From the NCBI RefSeq assembly GCF_023218175.1, contig NZ_JALPTH010000004.1:62001-126000 (forward strand): a stretch of 64,000 bases of DNA, given 5' to 3'. This document shows, piece by piece, positions 18,179 to 29,100 of this stretch. Both the position numbers and the translations under genes were made by a program. Position 1 is the first letter of the stretch. Each line of letters starts with the position of its first letter. Below the pieces are notes generated by a model that saw only the letters and a list, made by a program, of their open reading frames with translations, searched no databases and was not told the origin of the DNA. The stretch comes from Streptomyces lichenis. Lineage in GTDB: Bacteria > Actinomycetota > Actinomycetes > Streptomycetales > Streptomycetaceae.

Positions 18179-18190
18179 CCCTGCCGGCAA

Positions 18191-18244
18191 CCCCCTCGGC
18201 ACCCTTCCGCGCACCACGCGGTGTGCTGAACCATGCCGAGGGGG
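18191..18244 (+). terminator. Hairpin between clpP2 and clpX (terminator or attenuator)
   Basis: Outer arms CCCCCTCGGCA (18191-18201) and TGCCGAGGGGG (18234-18244), with a smaller CCGCG/CGCGG stem inside. It starts 13 bases after the clpP2 stop, so it may reduce read-through into clpX. Confidence 0.55.
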
Positions 18245-18334
18245 GCCCGAACACGGGCATGGGCAAGGTACCGTCGGATAGAGGCACCAGGAGCGGCTGC
18301 ACCAGGCCGCTCCCAGGCGAAGGGGAAGCACCTC

Positions 18335-19618
<1,284 letters not shown>

Positions 19619-19643
19619 CGGCGGTCCGCACGCCCAGACGCGA

Positions 19644-19688
19644 AGGGGCGCCCCGGCGGGTTCGGACCGAACCTGCCGGGGCGCCCCT
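19644..19688. terminator. Bidirectional terminator between clpX and a membrane protein gene
   Basis: 21-bp stem (19644-19664 with 19668-19688) containing one G-T pair, 3-base loop, then CTGTG. It lies between convergent genes. Confidence 0.75.
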
Positions 19689-19711
19689 CTGTGCGTCGCG
19701 CTCGACGGCCG

Positions 19712-20713
19712 TCAGGCCTTGACGCGGACCTCCTTGCGGAGCTTGGCGGCGATGGCGGCGGCCTCCTCGGGGGAGCCGCCCTTGCCGAGCATCAGCTCGC
19801 CGAGGTTCATCGGCATCACCATGCCCAGCGTGCTGTGGTCGCCCCAGACGCAGAAGGTGATGGTGACCTCCTTGGGCGCCGGGCCGCTCGTCTCGCCCGT
19901 CTTGCCCTTGCTCTGCTGGCACTTGAGGACGGCGCCCTCCAGCCCCTCGGGCTTGTACTCCTTGGGGCTGCCGACCAGCTCGGCGTCCTTGTTGGACTCC
20001 TTCTCGGCCTCGGACTTCATCAGGGCGAAGAAGCCGTCCACCGCCTTCTCCGGGTCCTCGATCGTGCCGTACACGCCACCGAAGTTGAGCATCTTGCCCG
20101 CCAGCGGCGCGGAGTCGTTCTTCACCGCGTAACCGGAGCTGACCTGCTTGGCGTCCTTCACGCCCCAGCTCTCGGCCTTGCCCAGCAGCTCCTTGTCGTC
20201 GGAGGACGAGGAGCCGGAGTCGTCCTTCTTGTACTCGCCCAGCACCGTCTCCGGCGTGATGAGCTTGTGCGGGCCGTCGTCCGCGATGTCGGAGCTCCCG
20301 CCCGTGCCGAAGACGAACCAGGCACCCACCGCGATGGCCGCGACCACCGCGACCGCGCCGAGGATCAGGCCGGCCTTCTTGCCGCCGCCGGCGGGGGCCG
20401 GCGGGGGCGGCGGGTACTGGCCGGGGGCCGCGCCGTAGGGCGGCTGCTGCGGCGGCTGCCCGTACGGGCCGGGGGCCTGGGGCTGCCCGTACGGCCCGGG
20501 CTGCTGCGGCGCGCCCTGCGGGTAGCCGTAGCCCGGCTGCTGCGGCACGCCCTGCGGGGCCTGTCCCCCTGGGCCTTGCGGCCCGGGAGGTGCCCCCTGG
20601 GGGTACCCGTAACCGGGCTGGGGGGCCTGGGCCGGCGGCTGCTGGCCGTAGGGGCCGGGCCGGCCGTACGGGTTGGGCTGTCCGCCGTACGGACCCGGCT
20701 GGTCGGTGCTCAT
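19712..20713 (-). CDS. Membrane protein with Pro/Gly/Tyr/Gln-rich N-terminus, function unknown
   Basis: A 333-residue protein. The first 110 residues are repeats of [14 protein letters not shown] and related units, probably disordered and cytoplasmic. One membrane helix follows ([22 protein letters not shown], roughly residues 114-136). The rest is a 195-residue extracytoplasmic domain with two cysteines (KCQQ and TFCVW). Actinobacteria have many proteins of this layout; I do not recognise the outer domain. ATG at 20713 with GGGGGA upstream. It is divergent from valS and convergent with clpX. Confidence 0.85.
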   Translation of the reverse strand: MSTDQPGPYGGQPNPYGRPGPYGQQPPAQAPQPGYGYPQGAPPGPQGPGGQAPQGVPQQPGYGYPQGAPQQPGPYGQPQAPGPYGQPPQQPPYGAAPGQYPPPPPAPAGGGKKAGLILGAVAVVAAIAVGAWFVFGTGGSSDIADDGPHKLITPETVLGEYKKDDSGSSSSDDKELLGKAESWGVKDAKQVSSGYAVKNDSAPLAGKMLNFGGVYGTIEDPEKAVDGFFALMKSEAEKESNKDAELVGSPKEYKPEGLEGAVLKCQQSKGKTGETSGPAPKEVTITFCVWGDHSTLGMVMPMNLGELMLGKGGSPEEAAAIAAKLRKEVRVKA

Positions 20714-20850
20714 GAAAGGGGTCCCCCTCCGAATGCTTATGCGTCGCTGACATCCTGGCCGAAAGCCTGTCCGTGCGGCACGCCGGGGGTCGGACCGTTA
20801 CCGAACAATCCCGTTTCAGTACGTCCCCGTGACACCCCTAAACTGGGCCC

Positions 20851-23472
20851 GTGACCGAGAACTCAGCGCAGCACCACGCGACCGCCCCCGACCTGCCGAC
20901 CCAGTACGCGCCGGCCGATGTAGAGGGGCAGTTGTACGAGCGCTGGGTGGAGCGGGGGTACTTCGACGCGGACGCGGGCAGCGACAAGCCCGCGTACACC
21001 GTCGTCATCCCCCCGCCCAACGTCACCGGCAGCCTCCACCTGGGCCACGCCTTCGAGCACACGCTGATCGACGCCCTCACCCGCCGCAAGCGGATGCAGG
21101 GGTACGAGACGCTGTGGCAGCCCGGCATGGACCACGCCGGCATCGCCACCCAGAACGTGGTCGAGCGCGAGCTCGCCAAGGAGGGCAAGTCCCGCCACGA
21201 CCTGGGCCGGGAGGCCTTCGTCGAGCGGGTCTGGCAGTGGAAGGGCGAGTCCGGCGGCCAGATCTCCGGCCAGATGCGCCGCCTCGGCGACGGCGTCGCC
21301 TGGTCCCGTGAGCGCTTCACCATGGACGAGGGCCTGTCCAAGGCCGTCCAGACCATCTTCAAGAAGCTCTACGACGACGAGCTGATCTACCGCGCCGAGC
21401 GGATCATCAACTGGTGCCCCCGCTGCCTGACCGCCATCTCCGACATCGAGGTGGAGTACCAGGAGGACGACGGCGAGCTGGTCTCCATCCGCTACGGGGA
21501 CGGGGACGCCGCGCTGGTCGTCGCCACCACCCGCGCCGAGACGATGCTCGGTGACACCGCGGTCGCCGTCCACCCGGACGACGAGCGGTACCAGCACCTG
21601 GTCGGCACCGAGGTCGAACTGCCGCTCACCGGCCGCCGTATCCCGGTCGTCGCCGACGAGCACGTCGACCCGTCCTTCGGCACCGGCGCGGTCAAGGTGA
21701 CCCCGGCGCACGACCCCAACGACTTCGAGATCGGCCGCCGCCACGGGCTGGCCAACCTCTCGGTCATGGACGAGCGCGCCGTGATCACCGCGCACGGCCC
21801 CTTCCAGGGCCTGGACCGGCTGGAGGCCCGCAGCGCCGTCGTCGCCGCCCTGCGCGCCGAGGGCCGGATCGTCGCCGAGAAGCGCCCGTACAAGCACTCC
21901 GTCGGGCACTGCTCCCGCTGCAAGACCACCATCGAGCCGCGGCTGTCCATGCAGTGGTGGGTCAAGGTCGGCCCGCTCGCCCAGGCCGCCGGGGACGCGG
22001 TCCGCGACGGCCGGGTCGCCATCCATCCGCAGGAGATGGAGAAGCGGTACTTCGACTGGGTCGACAACCTCCACGACTGGTGCATCTCGCGCCAGCTCTG
22101 GTGGGGCCACCGCATCCCGGTCTGGTACGGGCCCGAGGGCGAGGTCGTCTGCGTCGGCCCCGACGAGGAGCCGCCGAGCGGCGAGGGCTGGCACCAGGAC
22201 ACCGACGTCCTGGACACCTGGTTCTCCTCCGGGCTCTGGCCCTTCTCCACCATGGGCTGGCCCGAACAGACCCCGGAGCTGGCGAAGTTCTACCCGAACG
22301 CGGTCCTGGTCACCGGCTACGACATCCTCTTCTTCTGGGTCGCCCGGATGATGATGTTCGGCCTGTACGCGATGGACGGCCAGGTCCCGTTCCACACCAT
22401 CGCCCTGCACGGCATGGTCCGCGACCAGTTCGGCAAGAAGATGTCCAAGTCCTTCGGCAACGCGGTCAACCCGCTGGACTGGATGGACACGTACGGCTCC
22501 GACGCGCTCCGCTTCACCCTGGCCCGTGGCGCCAACCCCGGCATCGACGTCCCGATCGGCGAGGACTGGGTCCAGGCCTCCCGGAACTTCGCCAACAAGA
22601 TCTGGAACGCCACCCGGTTCGCCCTGATGAACGGCGCCACCGTCGAGGGCCCGCTGCCCGAGCCGGAGCGGCTGACCGCCACCGACCGCTGGATCCTCTC
22701 CCGGCTGAACACCACGGTCGCCGAGGTCGACGCGTTGTACGAGGACTTCCAGTTCGCCAAGCTGTCGGACGCGTTGTTCCACTTCGCCTGGGACGAGGTC
22801 TTCGACTGGTACGTGGAGCTCTCCAAGTCCGTCTTCTTCGCCGGCGGCGAGCAGGCGAAGGTCTCCGCCCGTGTGCTCGGCGAGGTCCTGGACGTCACCC
22901 TGCGACTGCTGCACCCGGTGGTCCCGTTCGTCACCGAGAAGCTGTGGACCGCGCTGACCGGCGGTGAGTCGCTGGTCGTCGCCGACTGGCCGCGGGACAG
23001 CGGCTTCCGCGACCAGGCCGCCGAGCGGGAGATCGCGCTGGTCCAGCAGCTCGGCACCGAGGTCCGCCGGTTCCGCAAGGACCAGGGGCTCAAGGACGGC
23101 CAGAAGGTCCCGGCCCGCCTGGAACTGGGGGACACCGGGCTGGCCCCGCACGAGGCGGCCATCCGCCAGCTGCTCCGGCTCCAGCCCGAGGGCGAGGGCT
23201 TCTCCGCCACCGCCTCGCTGCCGGTCGCGGGCGCCACGGTCGCCATCGACCTGTCCGGCGCCATCGACGTGGCCGCCGAGCGCAAGCGGCTGGCCAAGGA
23301 CCTGGCCGCCGCCGAGAAGGAGAAGGCCCAGGCCAACGCCAAGCTGGGGAACGAGGCCTTCCTGGCCAAGGCCCCCGACCAGGTGGTGGAGAAGATCCGC
23401 ACCCGGCTGGCCACCGCGGACGAGGACATCGCCCGCATCACCCGCCAGCTGGAGAACCTGCCGGCGGCTTGA
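20851..23472 (+). CDS. valS: Valyl-tRNA synthetase
   Basis: Charges tRNA-Val. The 873-residue class I synthetase has HLGH at residues 63-66 ([14 protein letters not shown]), a CP1 editing domain with [13 protein letters not shown] near 230, KMSKS at 530-534 and a C-terminal coiled-coil arm with alternating Lys/Glu/Ala. Zinc-type pairs WCPRC and HCSRC are also present. The GTG at 20851 has no ribosome-binding site, but TAAACT ends six bases before it, so a leaderless transcript is likely. Confidence 0.97.
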   Translation: MTENSAQHHATAPDLPTQYAPADVEGQLYERWVERGYFDADAGSDKPAYTVVIPPPNVTGSLHLGHAFEHTLIDALTRRKRMQGYETLWQPGMDHAGIATQNVVERELAKEGKSRHDLGREAFVERVWQWKGESGGQISGQMRRLGDGVAWSRERFTMDEGLSKAVQTIFKKLYDDELIYRAERIINWCPRCLTAISDIEVEYQEDDGELVSIRYGDGDAALVVATTRAETMLGDTAVAVHPDDERYQHLVGTEVELPLTGRRIPVVADEHVDPSFGTGAVKVTPAHDPNDFEIGRRHGLANLSVMDERAVITAHGPFQGLDRLEARSAVVAALRAEGRIVAEKRPYKHSVGHCSRCKTTIEPRLSMQWWVKVGPLAQAAGDAVRDGRVAIHPQEMEKRYFDWVDNLHDWCISRQLWWGHRIPVWYGPEGEVVCVGPDEEPPSGEGWHQDTDVLDTWFSSGLWPFSTMGWPEQTPELAKFYPNAVLVTGYDILFFWVARMMMFGLYAMDGQVPFHTIALHGMVRDQFGKKMSKSFGNAVNPLDWMDTYGSDALRFTLARGANPGIDVPIGEDWVQASRNFANKIWNATRFALMNGATVEGPLPEPERLTATDRWILSRLNTTVAEVDALYEDFQFAKLSDALFHFAWDEVFDWYVELSKSVFFAGGEQAKVSARVLGEVLDVTLRLLHPVVPFVTEKLWTALTGGESLVVADWPRDSGFRDQAAEREIALVQQLGTEVRRFRKDQGLKDGQKVPARLELGDTGLAPHEAAIRQLLRLQPEGEGFSATASLPVAGATVAIDLSGAIDVAAERKRLAKDLAAAEKEKAQANAKLGNEAFLAKAPDQVVEKIRTRLATADEDIARITRQLENLPAA

Positions 23473-23495
23473 CCCGCCCCCCGGTCCCGTACGGC

Positions 23496-23532
23496 GACGG
23501 GCACCGCACCCCCCGTGGGTGCGGTGCCCGTC
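23496..23532. terminator. Terminator shared by valS and the VOC gene
   Basis: Perfect 15-bp stem (23496-23510 with 23518-23532) and a 7-base loop between two convergent genes. Confidence 0.75.
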
Positions 23533-23558
23533 CGCATACCGCTCGTACCGCCGTCGGC

Positions 23559-23966
23559 TCAGCCCTCGACGGTCGCCGGGTCCATCCAGAACACCTCGAA
23601 GGTGTGGCCGTCCGGGTCGTCGAAGGACCGGCCGTACATGAAGCCGTGGTCCTGCGGGTCCCGGGTCTCCTTGCCGCCGGCCGCGACCGCCTTCTCCACC
23701 AGCTCGTCCACCTTCTCGCGGCTCTCCGCGTTCAGCGCCAGCAGCACCTCGCTGGTGGTGGTCGAGTCCGCGATGGCCTTCGAGGTGAAGTCCGCGTACC
23801 GGGGCTTGGCCAGCACCATCAGCACGATGTGGTCGCTGATCACGATCGAGGCGCAGTTCTCGTCGGAGAACTGCGGGTTGATCGTGTACCCGAGGTCGGT
23901 GAAGAACTTCTTGGAGACCTCCAGGTCGCTCACGGCCAGGTTCGGGAAGATCATCTGCTGGTACAT
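23559..23966 (-). CDS. VOC (glyoxalase/bleomycin-resistance fold) family protein
   Basis: A 135-residue single VOC module pair: an N-terminal beta-alpha-beta unit starting IFPNLAVSDLEVSKKFFTDLGY, and a second with FMYGRSFDDPDGHTFEVFWMDP. The terminal DPDGH and FEVFW carry the residues that bind a metal in many members, but His7-type ligands are replaced by Asn at the start, so metal binding is uncertain. I cannot assign a substrate. ATG at 23966 follows GGAG with spacing of about nine. Monocistronic, between the shared terminator and folC. Confidence 0.85.
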   Translation of the reverse strand: MYQQMIFPNLAVSDLEVSKKFFTDLGYTINPQFSDENCASIVISDHIVLMVLAKPRYADFTSKAIADSTTTSEVLLALNAESREKVDELVEKAVAAGGKETRDPQDHGFMYGRSFDDPDGHTFEVFWMDPATVEG

Positions 23967-24170
23967 CGGGGTCTCCGCTCCGTGTCTGCCGGCCGGGCCT
24001 CCGCCCCGCCGTGCCGCTCTCCACCGATACAGACCGGAGCCGGAGCGGAAACTCATCGCGGGGAGGGCGGAATCCCGGAGAGTTTTCTCCGAGGGGCGCG
24101 CGGAGGGTGTGGCGGGCGGGAGCGGCGGGCGGGCCGAGGGGCGGCCGCCGGCTTCCGTAGACTGAGGGGC

Positions 24171-25691
24171 GTGAGCGAGCAGCCCCCCGAGCCCAGTGAC
24201 GACACCAACCCCGACGACTTCGAGCAGATCGTGGCCGCCGAGACGGACAGGGATCCGGACCTGGCGGTGATCGAGGCCGGCAGCCGTACGCTGCGCGCCC
24301 AGGCCGGTCCGCCGGCGGCCGACCCGGTGCCGGCCGCCCGGCCGGCGGACCCCGAGGTCGACAAGGCCCTGCGGGAGGTCGAGGCGGAGCTCGCGGGCCG
24401 CTGGGGTGAGACCAAGCTGGAGCCCTCGGTCAGCCGGATAGCGGCCCTGATGGACGTGCTGGGCGAGCCGCAGCGCTCGTACCCCTCCCTCCACCTCACC
24501 GGCACCAACGGCAAGACCTCCACGGCCCGGATGATCGAGGCCCTGCTCACCGCCTTCGACCTGCGCACCGGCCGCTACACCTCGCCGCATGTGCAGTCGG
24601 TGACCGAGCGGATCAGCCTGGACGGCGCCCCGATCAGCCATGAGCGGTTCGTGGAGACCTACCGGGACATCCAGCCGTACGTGGAGATGACCGACGCGGC
24701 CCAGGAGTACCGGCTCTCCTTCTTCGAGGTGCTGACCGGTATGGCGTACGCCGCCTTCGCGGACGCGCCGGTCGACGTCGCCGTGGTCGAGGTCGGGATG
24801 GGCGGCACCTGGGACGCCACCAACGTGATCGACGGCTCGGTGGCCGTGGTCACCCCGATCAGCCTGGACCACACCGACCGGCTGGGCTCCACCACCGCCG
24901 AGATCGCCGCCGAGAAGGCCGGGATCATCAAGCCGGGTGCGACCGTGGTGATGGCCCAGCAGCCGGTGGACGCGGCGCAGGTGCTGCTGAAGCGGGCCGT
25001 CGAGGCGGACGCCACGGTGGCCCGGGAGGGCATGGAGTTCGGCGTGGCCGCCCGCGAGGTGGCGGTCGGCGGGCAGCTGCTCACCCTGCGCGGGCTCGGC
25101 GGGGAGTACGAGGAGGTGTTCCTCCCGCTGTACGGCGCCCACCAGGCGCACAACGCGGCCGTGGCGCTCGCCGCGGTGGAGGCCTTCTTCGGCGTCGGCG
25201 CGGAGGCCTCGCGGACCCTGGACGTGGACACCGTCCGCCGGGCCTTCGCCACGGTGGCCTCCCCGGGCCGGCTGGAGGTGGTCCGCCGCAGCCCCACCAT
25301 CGTGCTGGACGCGGCGCACAACCCGGCGGGCGCGCTGGCCGCCGCCGAGGGGGTGCGCGAGGCGTTCTCCTTCTCCCGGCTCGTCGGCGTGGTCGGCACC
25401 AGCGCCGACAAGGACGTCCGGGGTGTACTCGAAGCCCTGGAGCCGATCCTCGCCGAGGTGGTCGTCACGCAGAACTCCACCCACCGCGCCATGGACGCCG
25501 ACGAGCTGGCCGCCCTCGCGGTCGAGGTCTTCGGCGACGAGCGGGTGGTGGTGGAGCCCCGGCTGGACGACGCGCTGGAGGCGGCTATCACCCTCGCGGA
25601 GGAGGAGGACGAGTACGCCGGCGCGGGCGTGCTGGTCACCGGTTCGGTCATCACGGTCGGCGAGGCCCGGCTGCTGCTCGGAAAGGGCTGA
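24171..25691 (+). CDS. folC: Folylpolyglutamate synthase / dihydrofolate synthase
   Basis: Adds glutamate to folates and may also make dihydrofolate. The 506-residue Mur-ligase-fold protein has the P-loop GTNGKTST at 111-118, the omega loop TSPHVQSVTERI, a second ATP-site segment VEVGMGGTWDATN, and C-terminal LDAAHNPAGALA. About 75 residues of acidic/Ala-Pro-rich sequence precede the domain, longer than in E. coli but usual for Streptomyces. The GTG at 24171 lies seven bases after TAGACT with no clear ribosome-binding site. The DUF4233 gene follows five bases after the stop. Confidence 0.95.
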   Translation: MSEQPPEPSDDTNPDDFEQIVAAETDRDPDLAVIEAGSRTLRAQAGPPAADPVPAARPADPEVDKALREVEAELAGRWGETKLEPSVSRIAALMDVLGEPQRSYPSLHLTGTNGKTSTARMIEALLTAFDLRTGRYTSPHVQSVTERISLDGAPISHERFVETYRDIQPYVEMTDAAQEYRLSFFEVLTGMAYAAFADAPVDVAVVEVGMGGTWDATNVIDGSVAVVTPISLDHTDRLGSTTAEIAAEKAGIIKPGATVVMAQQPVDAAQVLLKRAVEADATVAREGMEFGVAAREVAVGGQLLTLRGLGGEYEEVFLPLYGAHQAHNAAVALAAVEAFFGVGAEASRTLDVDTVRRAFATVASPGRLEVVRRSPTIVLDAAHNPAGALAAAEGVREAFSFSRLVGVVGTSADKDVRGVLEALEPILAEVVVTQNSTHRAMDADELAALAVEVFGDERVVVEPRLDDALEAAITLAEEEDEYAGAGVLVTGSVITVGEARLLLGKG

Positions 25692-25696
25692 AGCCC

Positions 25697-26062
25697 ATGC
25701 GTACGCTCTGCGCCTCCACCCTGATCGGCGAGTTCTTCGTGATCGGCTTCGCCGGGCTGGTGGCGATGAAGGACGACACCCTGTCCCTGGGCACGGTCTG
25801 GACGGTGTGCGGGGTGCTGATGGCGCTCAGCGTGCTGCTGTGCGGGATGATCACCCGCCCCGGCGGCCTCCAGCTCGGCTGGGCGCTGCAGATCGCGCTG
25901 ATCGCCAGCGGCTTCGTGGTCCCGCTGATGTTCTTCCTGGGAGTGGTGTTCGGCGGGCTGTGGTGGGCGTCCATCCACTACGGCCGGAAGATCGACGAGG
26001 CCAAGGCGCGCTGGGCGGCCCAGGCCGAGGCCCAGGAGACCGAGGGCGCCCCGGCGTCCTAG
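25697..26062 (+). CDS. DUF4233 membrane protein
   Basis: A 121-residue protein with four predicted membrane helices: residues about 5-23, 33-50, 57-75 and 77-91, then a charged cytoplasmic tail rich in Ala, Glu and Lys. It matches the DUF4233 type that follows folC in many actinobacteria. ATG at 25697 is five bases after the folC stop (ribosome-binding site inside folC, GGAAAGG), so translation is probably coupled. Function unknown. Confidence 0.85.
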   Translation: MRTLCASTLIGEFFVIGFAGLVAMKDDTLSLGTVWTVCGVLMALSVLLCGMITRPGGLQLGWALQIALIASGFVVPLMFFLGVVFGGLWWASIHYGRKIDEAKARWAAQAEAQETEGAPAS

Positions 26063-26170
26063 TGCCTCCGCGGGGTGTGCGCCGGGGTCACCCCACCGGC
26101 GTACAGGCGGCCGCTTGCCGCACGGTAGCCTCAGCTCACCGCAACGCACCCCTGCAAGGAGCCGCCACAC

Positions 26171-26584
26171 ATGTCCCAGCGCACCCTCGTCCTCCTCAAG
26201 CCCGACGCGGTCCGCCGCGGCCTGATCGGGGAGATCATCGGCCGGATCGAGCGGAAGGCCGACTGGAGCATCACCGCGATGGAGCTGCGGGAGCTCGGGC
26301 AGGACACGCTGGAGCAGCACTACGGTGAGCACCGGGGCAAGCCGTTCTACGAGCCGCTGGTCGCCTTCATGGCCTCCGGCCCGGTGGTGGCGCTGGTGGT
26401 CGAGGGCGAACGGGTGATCGAGGGCGTGCGCCGGCTGGCCGGCCCCACCGACCCGATCGCGGCGGAGCCCGGGTCCATCCGGGGCGACTTCGGCACCATC
26501 GTCCGGGAGAACCTGATCCACGCCTCGGACTCCGAGGAGTCCGCCATTCGGGAGCTGAAGATTTTCTTCCCCGGCATTTCCTGA
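26171..26584 (+). CDS. ndk: Nucleoside diphosphate kinase
   Basis: Transfers gamma phosphate between nucleoside tri- and diphosphates. The 137-residue protein has the full family pattern: RTLVLLKPDAVRRGLIGEI at the start, the phosphohistidine His117 in NLIHASDS, and the Kpn-loop region around SGPVVALVVEGE. ATG at 26171 with AAGGAG eight bases upstream. Monocistronic in appearance: 108 bases after the DUF4233 gene and 371 before mreB. Confidence 0.97.
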   Translation: MSQRTLVLLKPDAVRRGLIGEIIGRIERKADWSITAMELRELGQDTLEQHYGEHRGKPFYEPLVAFMASGPVVALVVEGERVIEGVRRLAGPTDPIAAEPGSIRGDFGTIVRENLIHASDSEESAIRELKIFFPGIS

Positions 26585-26769
26585 TCCGCGATCAGGCCCG
26601 CGCCGGGACGCGACCGGCCGGCAATCGGCGGGCGGTCGTCCGGCAATCGGCGGCCCGCTGTCCGCCATACAGCGCATACGGCGATCAAAGCCCTGGGGCG
26701 ACCGATGGAATTTCGGTCGCCCTTCGGCATATGAGAGCACCTATCGGGAACGCATCGGTCCGATGCCTC

Positions 26770-26803
26770 GTCACCTGTACAGAGGTGTCACCTGTACAGA
26801 GGT
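26770..26803 (+). repeat. Two tandem copies of a 17-bp dyad element upstream of mreB
   Basis: GTCACCTGTACAGAGGT occurs twice head-to-tail. Each copy contains CTGTACAG and, with the following G, the imperfect dyad CACCT-N6-AGGTG. It lies about 43 bases upstream of a candidate -10 (TACGAT at 26846-26851), a position that fits a regulator of mreB. The rest of the 26585-26955 gap shows no gene. Confidence 0.75.
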
Positions 26804-26955
26804 GTGAGCGGGCGGCCCACCGCGCCGGTTCCGGGCGGTCGGCACTACGATGAAACTCCTCGCTCACACCCACCCACCACCTCGCCGACCTGAGAAGCCG
26901 TCAAGCTCTGATTGGGGAGGTCCGACGCATCCTCATGGGAAACAAGGGGAACTCA

Positions 26956-27975
26956 ATGTCGTTCATCGGCCGTGACATGGCTGTCGACCTCGGGACCGCC
27001 AACACGCTGGTGTACGTGAGGGGCCGCGGCATCGTCCTGAACGAGCCGTCCGTCGTCGCGATCAACACCAACACCGGCGGCATCCTGGCGGTCGGCGCCG
27101 AGGCCAAGAAGATGATCGGCCGCACGCCCGGCAACATCGTGGCGGTGCGGCCCCTGAAGGACGGCGTGATCGCCGACTTCGAGATCACCGAGCGGATGCT
27201 CCGCTACTTCATCCTCAAGATCCACAAGCGCCGCTACCTGGCCCGCCCGCGGGTCGTGGTCTGCGTGCCCTCCGGCATCACCGGAGTGGAGCGCCGCGCC
27301 GTGATCGAGGCGTCCACCCAGGCCGGCGCCCGCCAGGTGCACATCATCGAGGAGCCCATGGCCGCGGCCATCGGCTCCGGGCTGCCGGTGCACGAGGCCA
27401 CCGGCAACATGGTGGTGGACATCGGCGGCGGCACCACCGAGGTGGCCGTCATCTCGCTCGGCGGAATCGTCACCGCGCAGTCCATCCGGGTGGCCGGCGA
27501 CGAGCTGGACAACGCGATCATCCAGCACATCAAGAAGGAGTACAGCCTTCTCCTCGGTGAGCGCACCGCCGAGCAGATCAAGATCACCATCGGCTCCGCG
27601 TACGACCTGGAGACCGACGAGCACACCGAGATCCGCGGCCGCGACCTGGTCTCCGGGCTGCCCAAGACGGTGGTCATCTCCGCCGCCGAGGTGCGCAAGG
27701 CCATCGAGGAGCCGGTCAACGCCATCGTGGACGCGGTCAAGACCACCCTGGACAAGTGCCCGCCGGAGCTGTCCGGCGACGTCATGGACCGGGGCATCGT
27801 CCTCACCGGCGGGGGCGCGCTGCTGCGCGGCCTGGACGAGCGGCTGCGCCGGGAGACCGGGATGCCGATCCACATCGCCGAGGACCCGCTGGACTCGGTG
27901 GCGCTGGGATCCGGCAAGTGCGTGGAGGAGTTCGAGGCGCTCCAGCAGGTGCTGGACGCCCAGCCCCGCAGGTAG
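26956..27975 (+). CDS. mreB: Rod-shape/actin-like protein MreB
   Basis: Bacterial actin homologue; in Streptomyces it organises spore-wall synthesis rather than hyphal tip growth. The protein has [15 protein letters not shown] (phosphate 1), [18 protein letters not shown] (phosphate 2) and the adenosine site ending in [13 protein letters not shown]. The ATG at 26956 is preceded by AAGGGG at six bases spacing; an ATG at 26935 would add MGNKGNS and is the alternative start. First gene of a five-gene cluster with mreC, mreD, pbp2 and rodA. Confidence 0.97.
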   Translation: MSFIGRDMAVDLGTANTLVYVRGRGIVLNEPSVVAINTNTGGILAVGAEAKKMIGRTPGNIVAVRPLKDGVIADFEITERMLRYFILKIHKRRYLARPRVVVCVPSGITGVERRAVIEASTQAGARQVHIIEEPMAAAIGSGLPVHEATGNMVVDIGGGTTEVAVISLGGIVTAQSIRVAGDELDNAIIQHIKKEYSLLLGERTAEQIKITIGSAYDLETDEHTEIRGRDLVSGLPKTVVISAAEVRKAIEEPVNAIVDAVKTTLDKCPPELSGDVMDRGIVLTGGGALLRGLDERLRRETGMPIHIAEDPLDSVALGSGKCVEEFEALQQVLDAQPRR

Positions 27976-28074
27976 CAGCACCCTGGCTCCGGCCGGGGCC
28001 GCCTACCGGGCGGGCCCCGGCCGCGGTTGGTATAACGGCATACACATCGCTACGAGGAAGGCACGGCCGCCCGC

Positions 28075-29100
28075 GTGAGGGACACACGAGAGAGCCGGCT
28101 GCTCCTGGTGCTGCTGGTCGTCATCGCGTTCGCACTGATCACGGTGGACATCCGCGGCGGCGAGGAGTCACCCGTCGACGGCGCCCGGCGGGCCGCCGCC
28201 ACGGTCTTCGGCCCGGTCGAGAACAGCGTCGCGTCCGCCGTCGACCCGGTGGGCAACGCCATCGGGGCCGTCCGGGACTCGGGCGAGCGCCACAACCGCA
28301 TCGCCGCCCTGGAACGCGAGAACGCCGCGCTGAAGACCAGACTCGGCAGCGACGACCGCAACCGCAGCAGGGTGCGCGAACTGGACAACCTGCTCCGCAA
28401 GGCGGGCGCCGGCCAGTACGGCATCAAGGCCGCCGAGGTCGTCGCCATAGGGTCCGCGCAGGGCTTCTCCTGGACCGTCACCATCGACGCCGGGGCGGGC
28501 GACGGCATCAAGCGGGACATGACCGTCATCAACGGCGACGGACTGGTCGGCCGGGTCACCACCGTCGGCCCCTCCACCTCCACCGTGCTGCTCGCCAACG
28601 ACCCCGACTTCACCGTGGGCACCCGGATGGAGAAGACCGACGAACTCGGCTTCGCCACCGGCCAGGGCGACCGCCCGCTGTCGGTGCAGTTCCTCAACGG
28701 CAAGGCCCGGATCAAGCCCGGCGACCGGCTGGTCACCTTCGGTTCCCAGGCCGACAAGCCGTTCGTGGCCGGGGTGCCGGTCGGCGAGGTGGTCCGGGTG
28801 GACCCCTCCGGCGGCGAGCTCACCAAGAACGTCTTCGTCCGCCCGTACGCCTCCTTCAGCAAGCTCGACGTGGTCGGCGTCGTCGTGCAGGCCCCGCGCA
28901 CCGACCCGCGCGACACGGTCCTGCCGCCCAAGCCGAAGCCCGAGCCCACCGTCACCGTCACGGTGACCCCGACACCCACCGCCGGCCCCAGCGGCGGCCC
29001 GTCGACGGCGCCGAACGCCCAGCCGCAGGACCCGGCGGTCCGCGACGAGAACGACCAGGCCGACCAGCCGGCGGCCAACGACCCGGCGGGGGATGAGTAA
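28075..29100 (+). CDS. mreC: Rod shape-determining protein MreC
   Basis: Extracytoplasmic scaffold linking MreB to wall enzymes. The 341-residue protein has one N-terminal membrane helix (about 9-25), a coiled coil (about 75-110: ERHNRIAALERENAALKTRL), and two beta domains containing GDGLVGRV and IKPGDRLVTFGSQ. A 60-residue Pro/Thr/Gln-rich acidic tail is added at the C-terminus, common in actinobacteria. GTG at 28075, with AGGAAGG 13 bases before it; 99 bases from mreB. Its end overlaps mreD by eight bases. Confidence 0.95.
   Translation: MRDTRESRLLLVLLVVIAFALITVDIRGGEESPVDGARRAAATVFGPVENSVASAVDPVGNAIGAVRDSGERHNRIAALERENAALKTRLGSDDRNRSRVRELDNLLRKAGAGQYGIKAAEVVAIGSAQGFSWTVTIDAGAGDGIKRDMTVINGDGLVGRVTTVGPSTSTVLLANDPDFTVGTRMEKTDELGFATGQGDRPLSVQFLNGKARIKPGDRLVTFGSQADKPFVAGVPVGEVVRVDPSGGELTKNVFVRPYASFSKLDVVGVVVQAPRTDPRDTVLPPKPKPEPTVTVTVTPTPTAGPSGGPSTAPNAQPQDPAVRDENDQADQPAANDPAGDE

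Noticed and set aside
20863..24024. A 1053-codon open frame on the minus strand opposite valS
   Set aside because: It mirrors valS codons and gives only Asp/Gly/Val/His-rich sequence without motifs.
23469..24170. N-terminal extension of folC to 23469
   Set aside because: It would read antisense through the VOC gene; the GTG at 24171 is followed by normal folC sequence.
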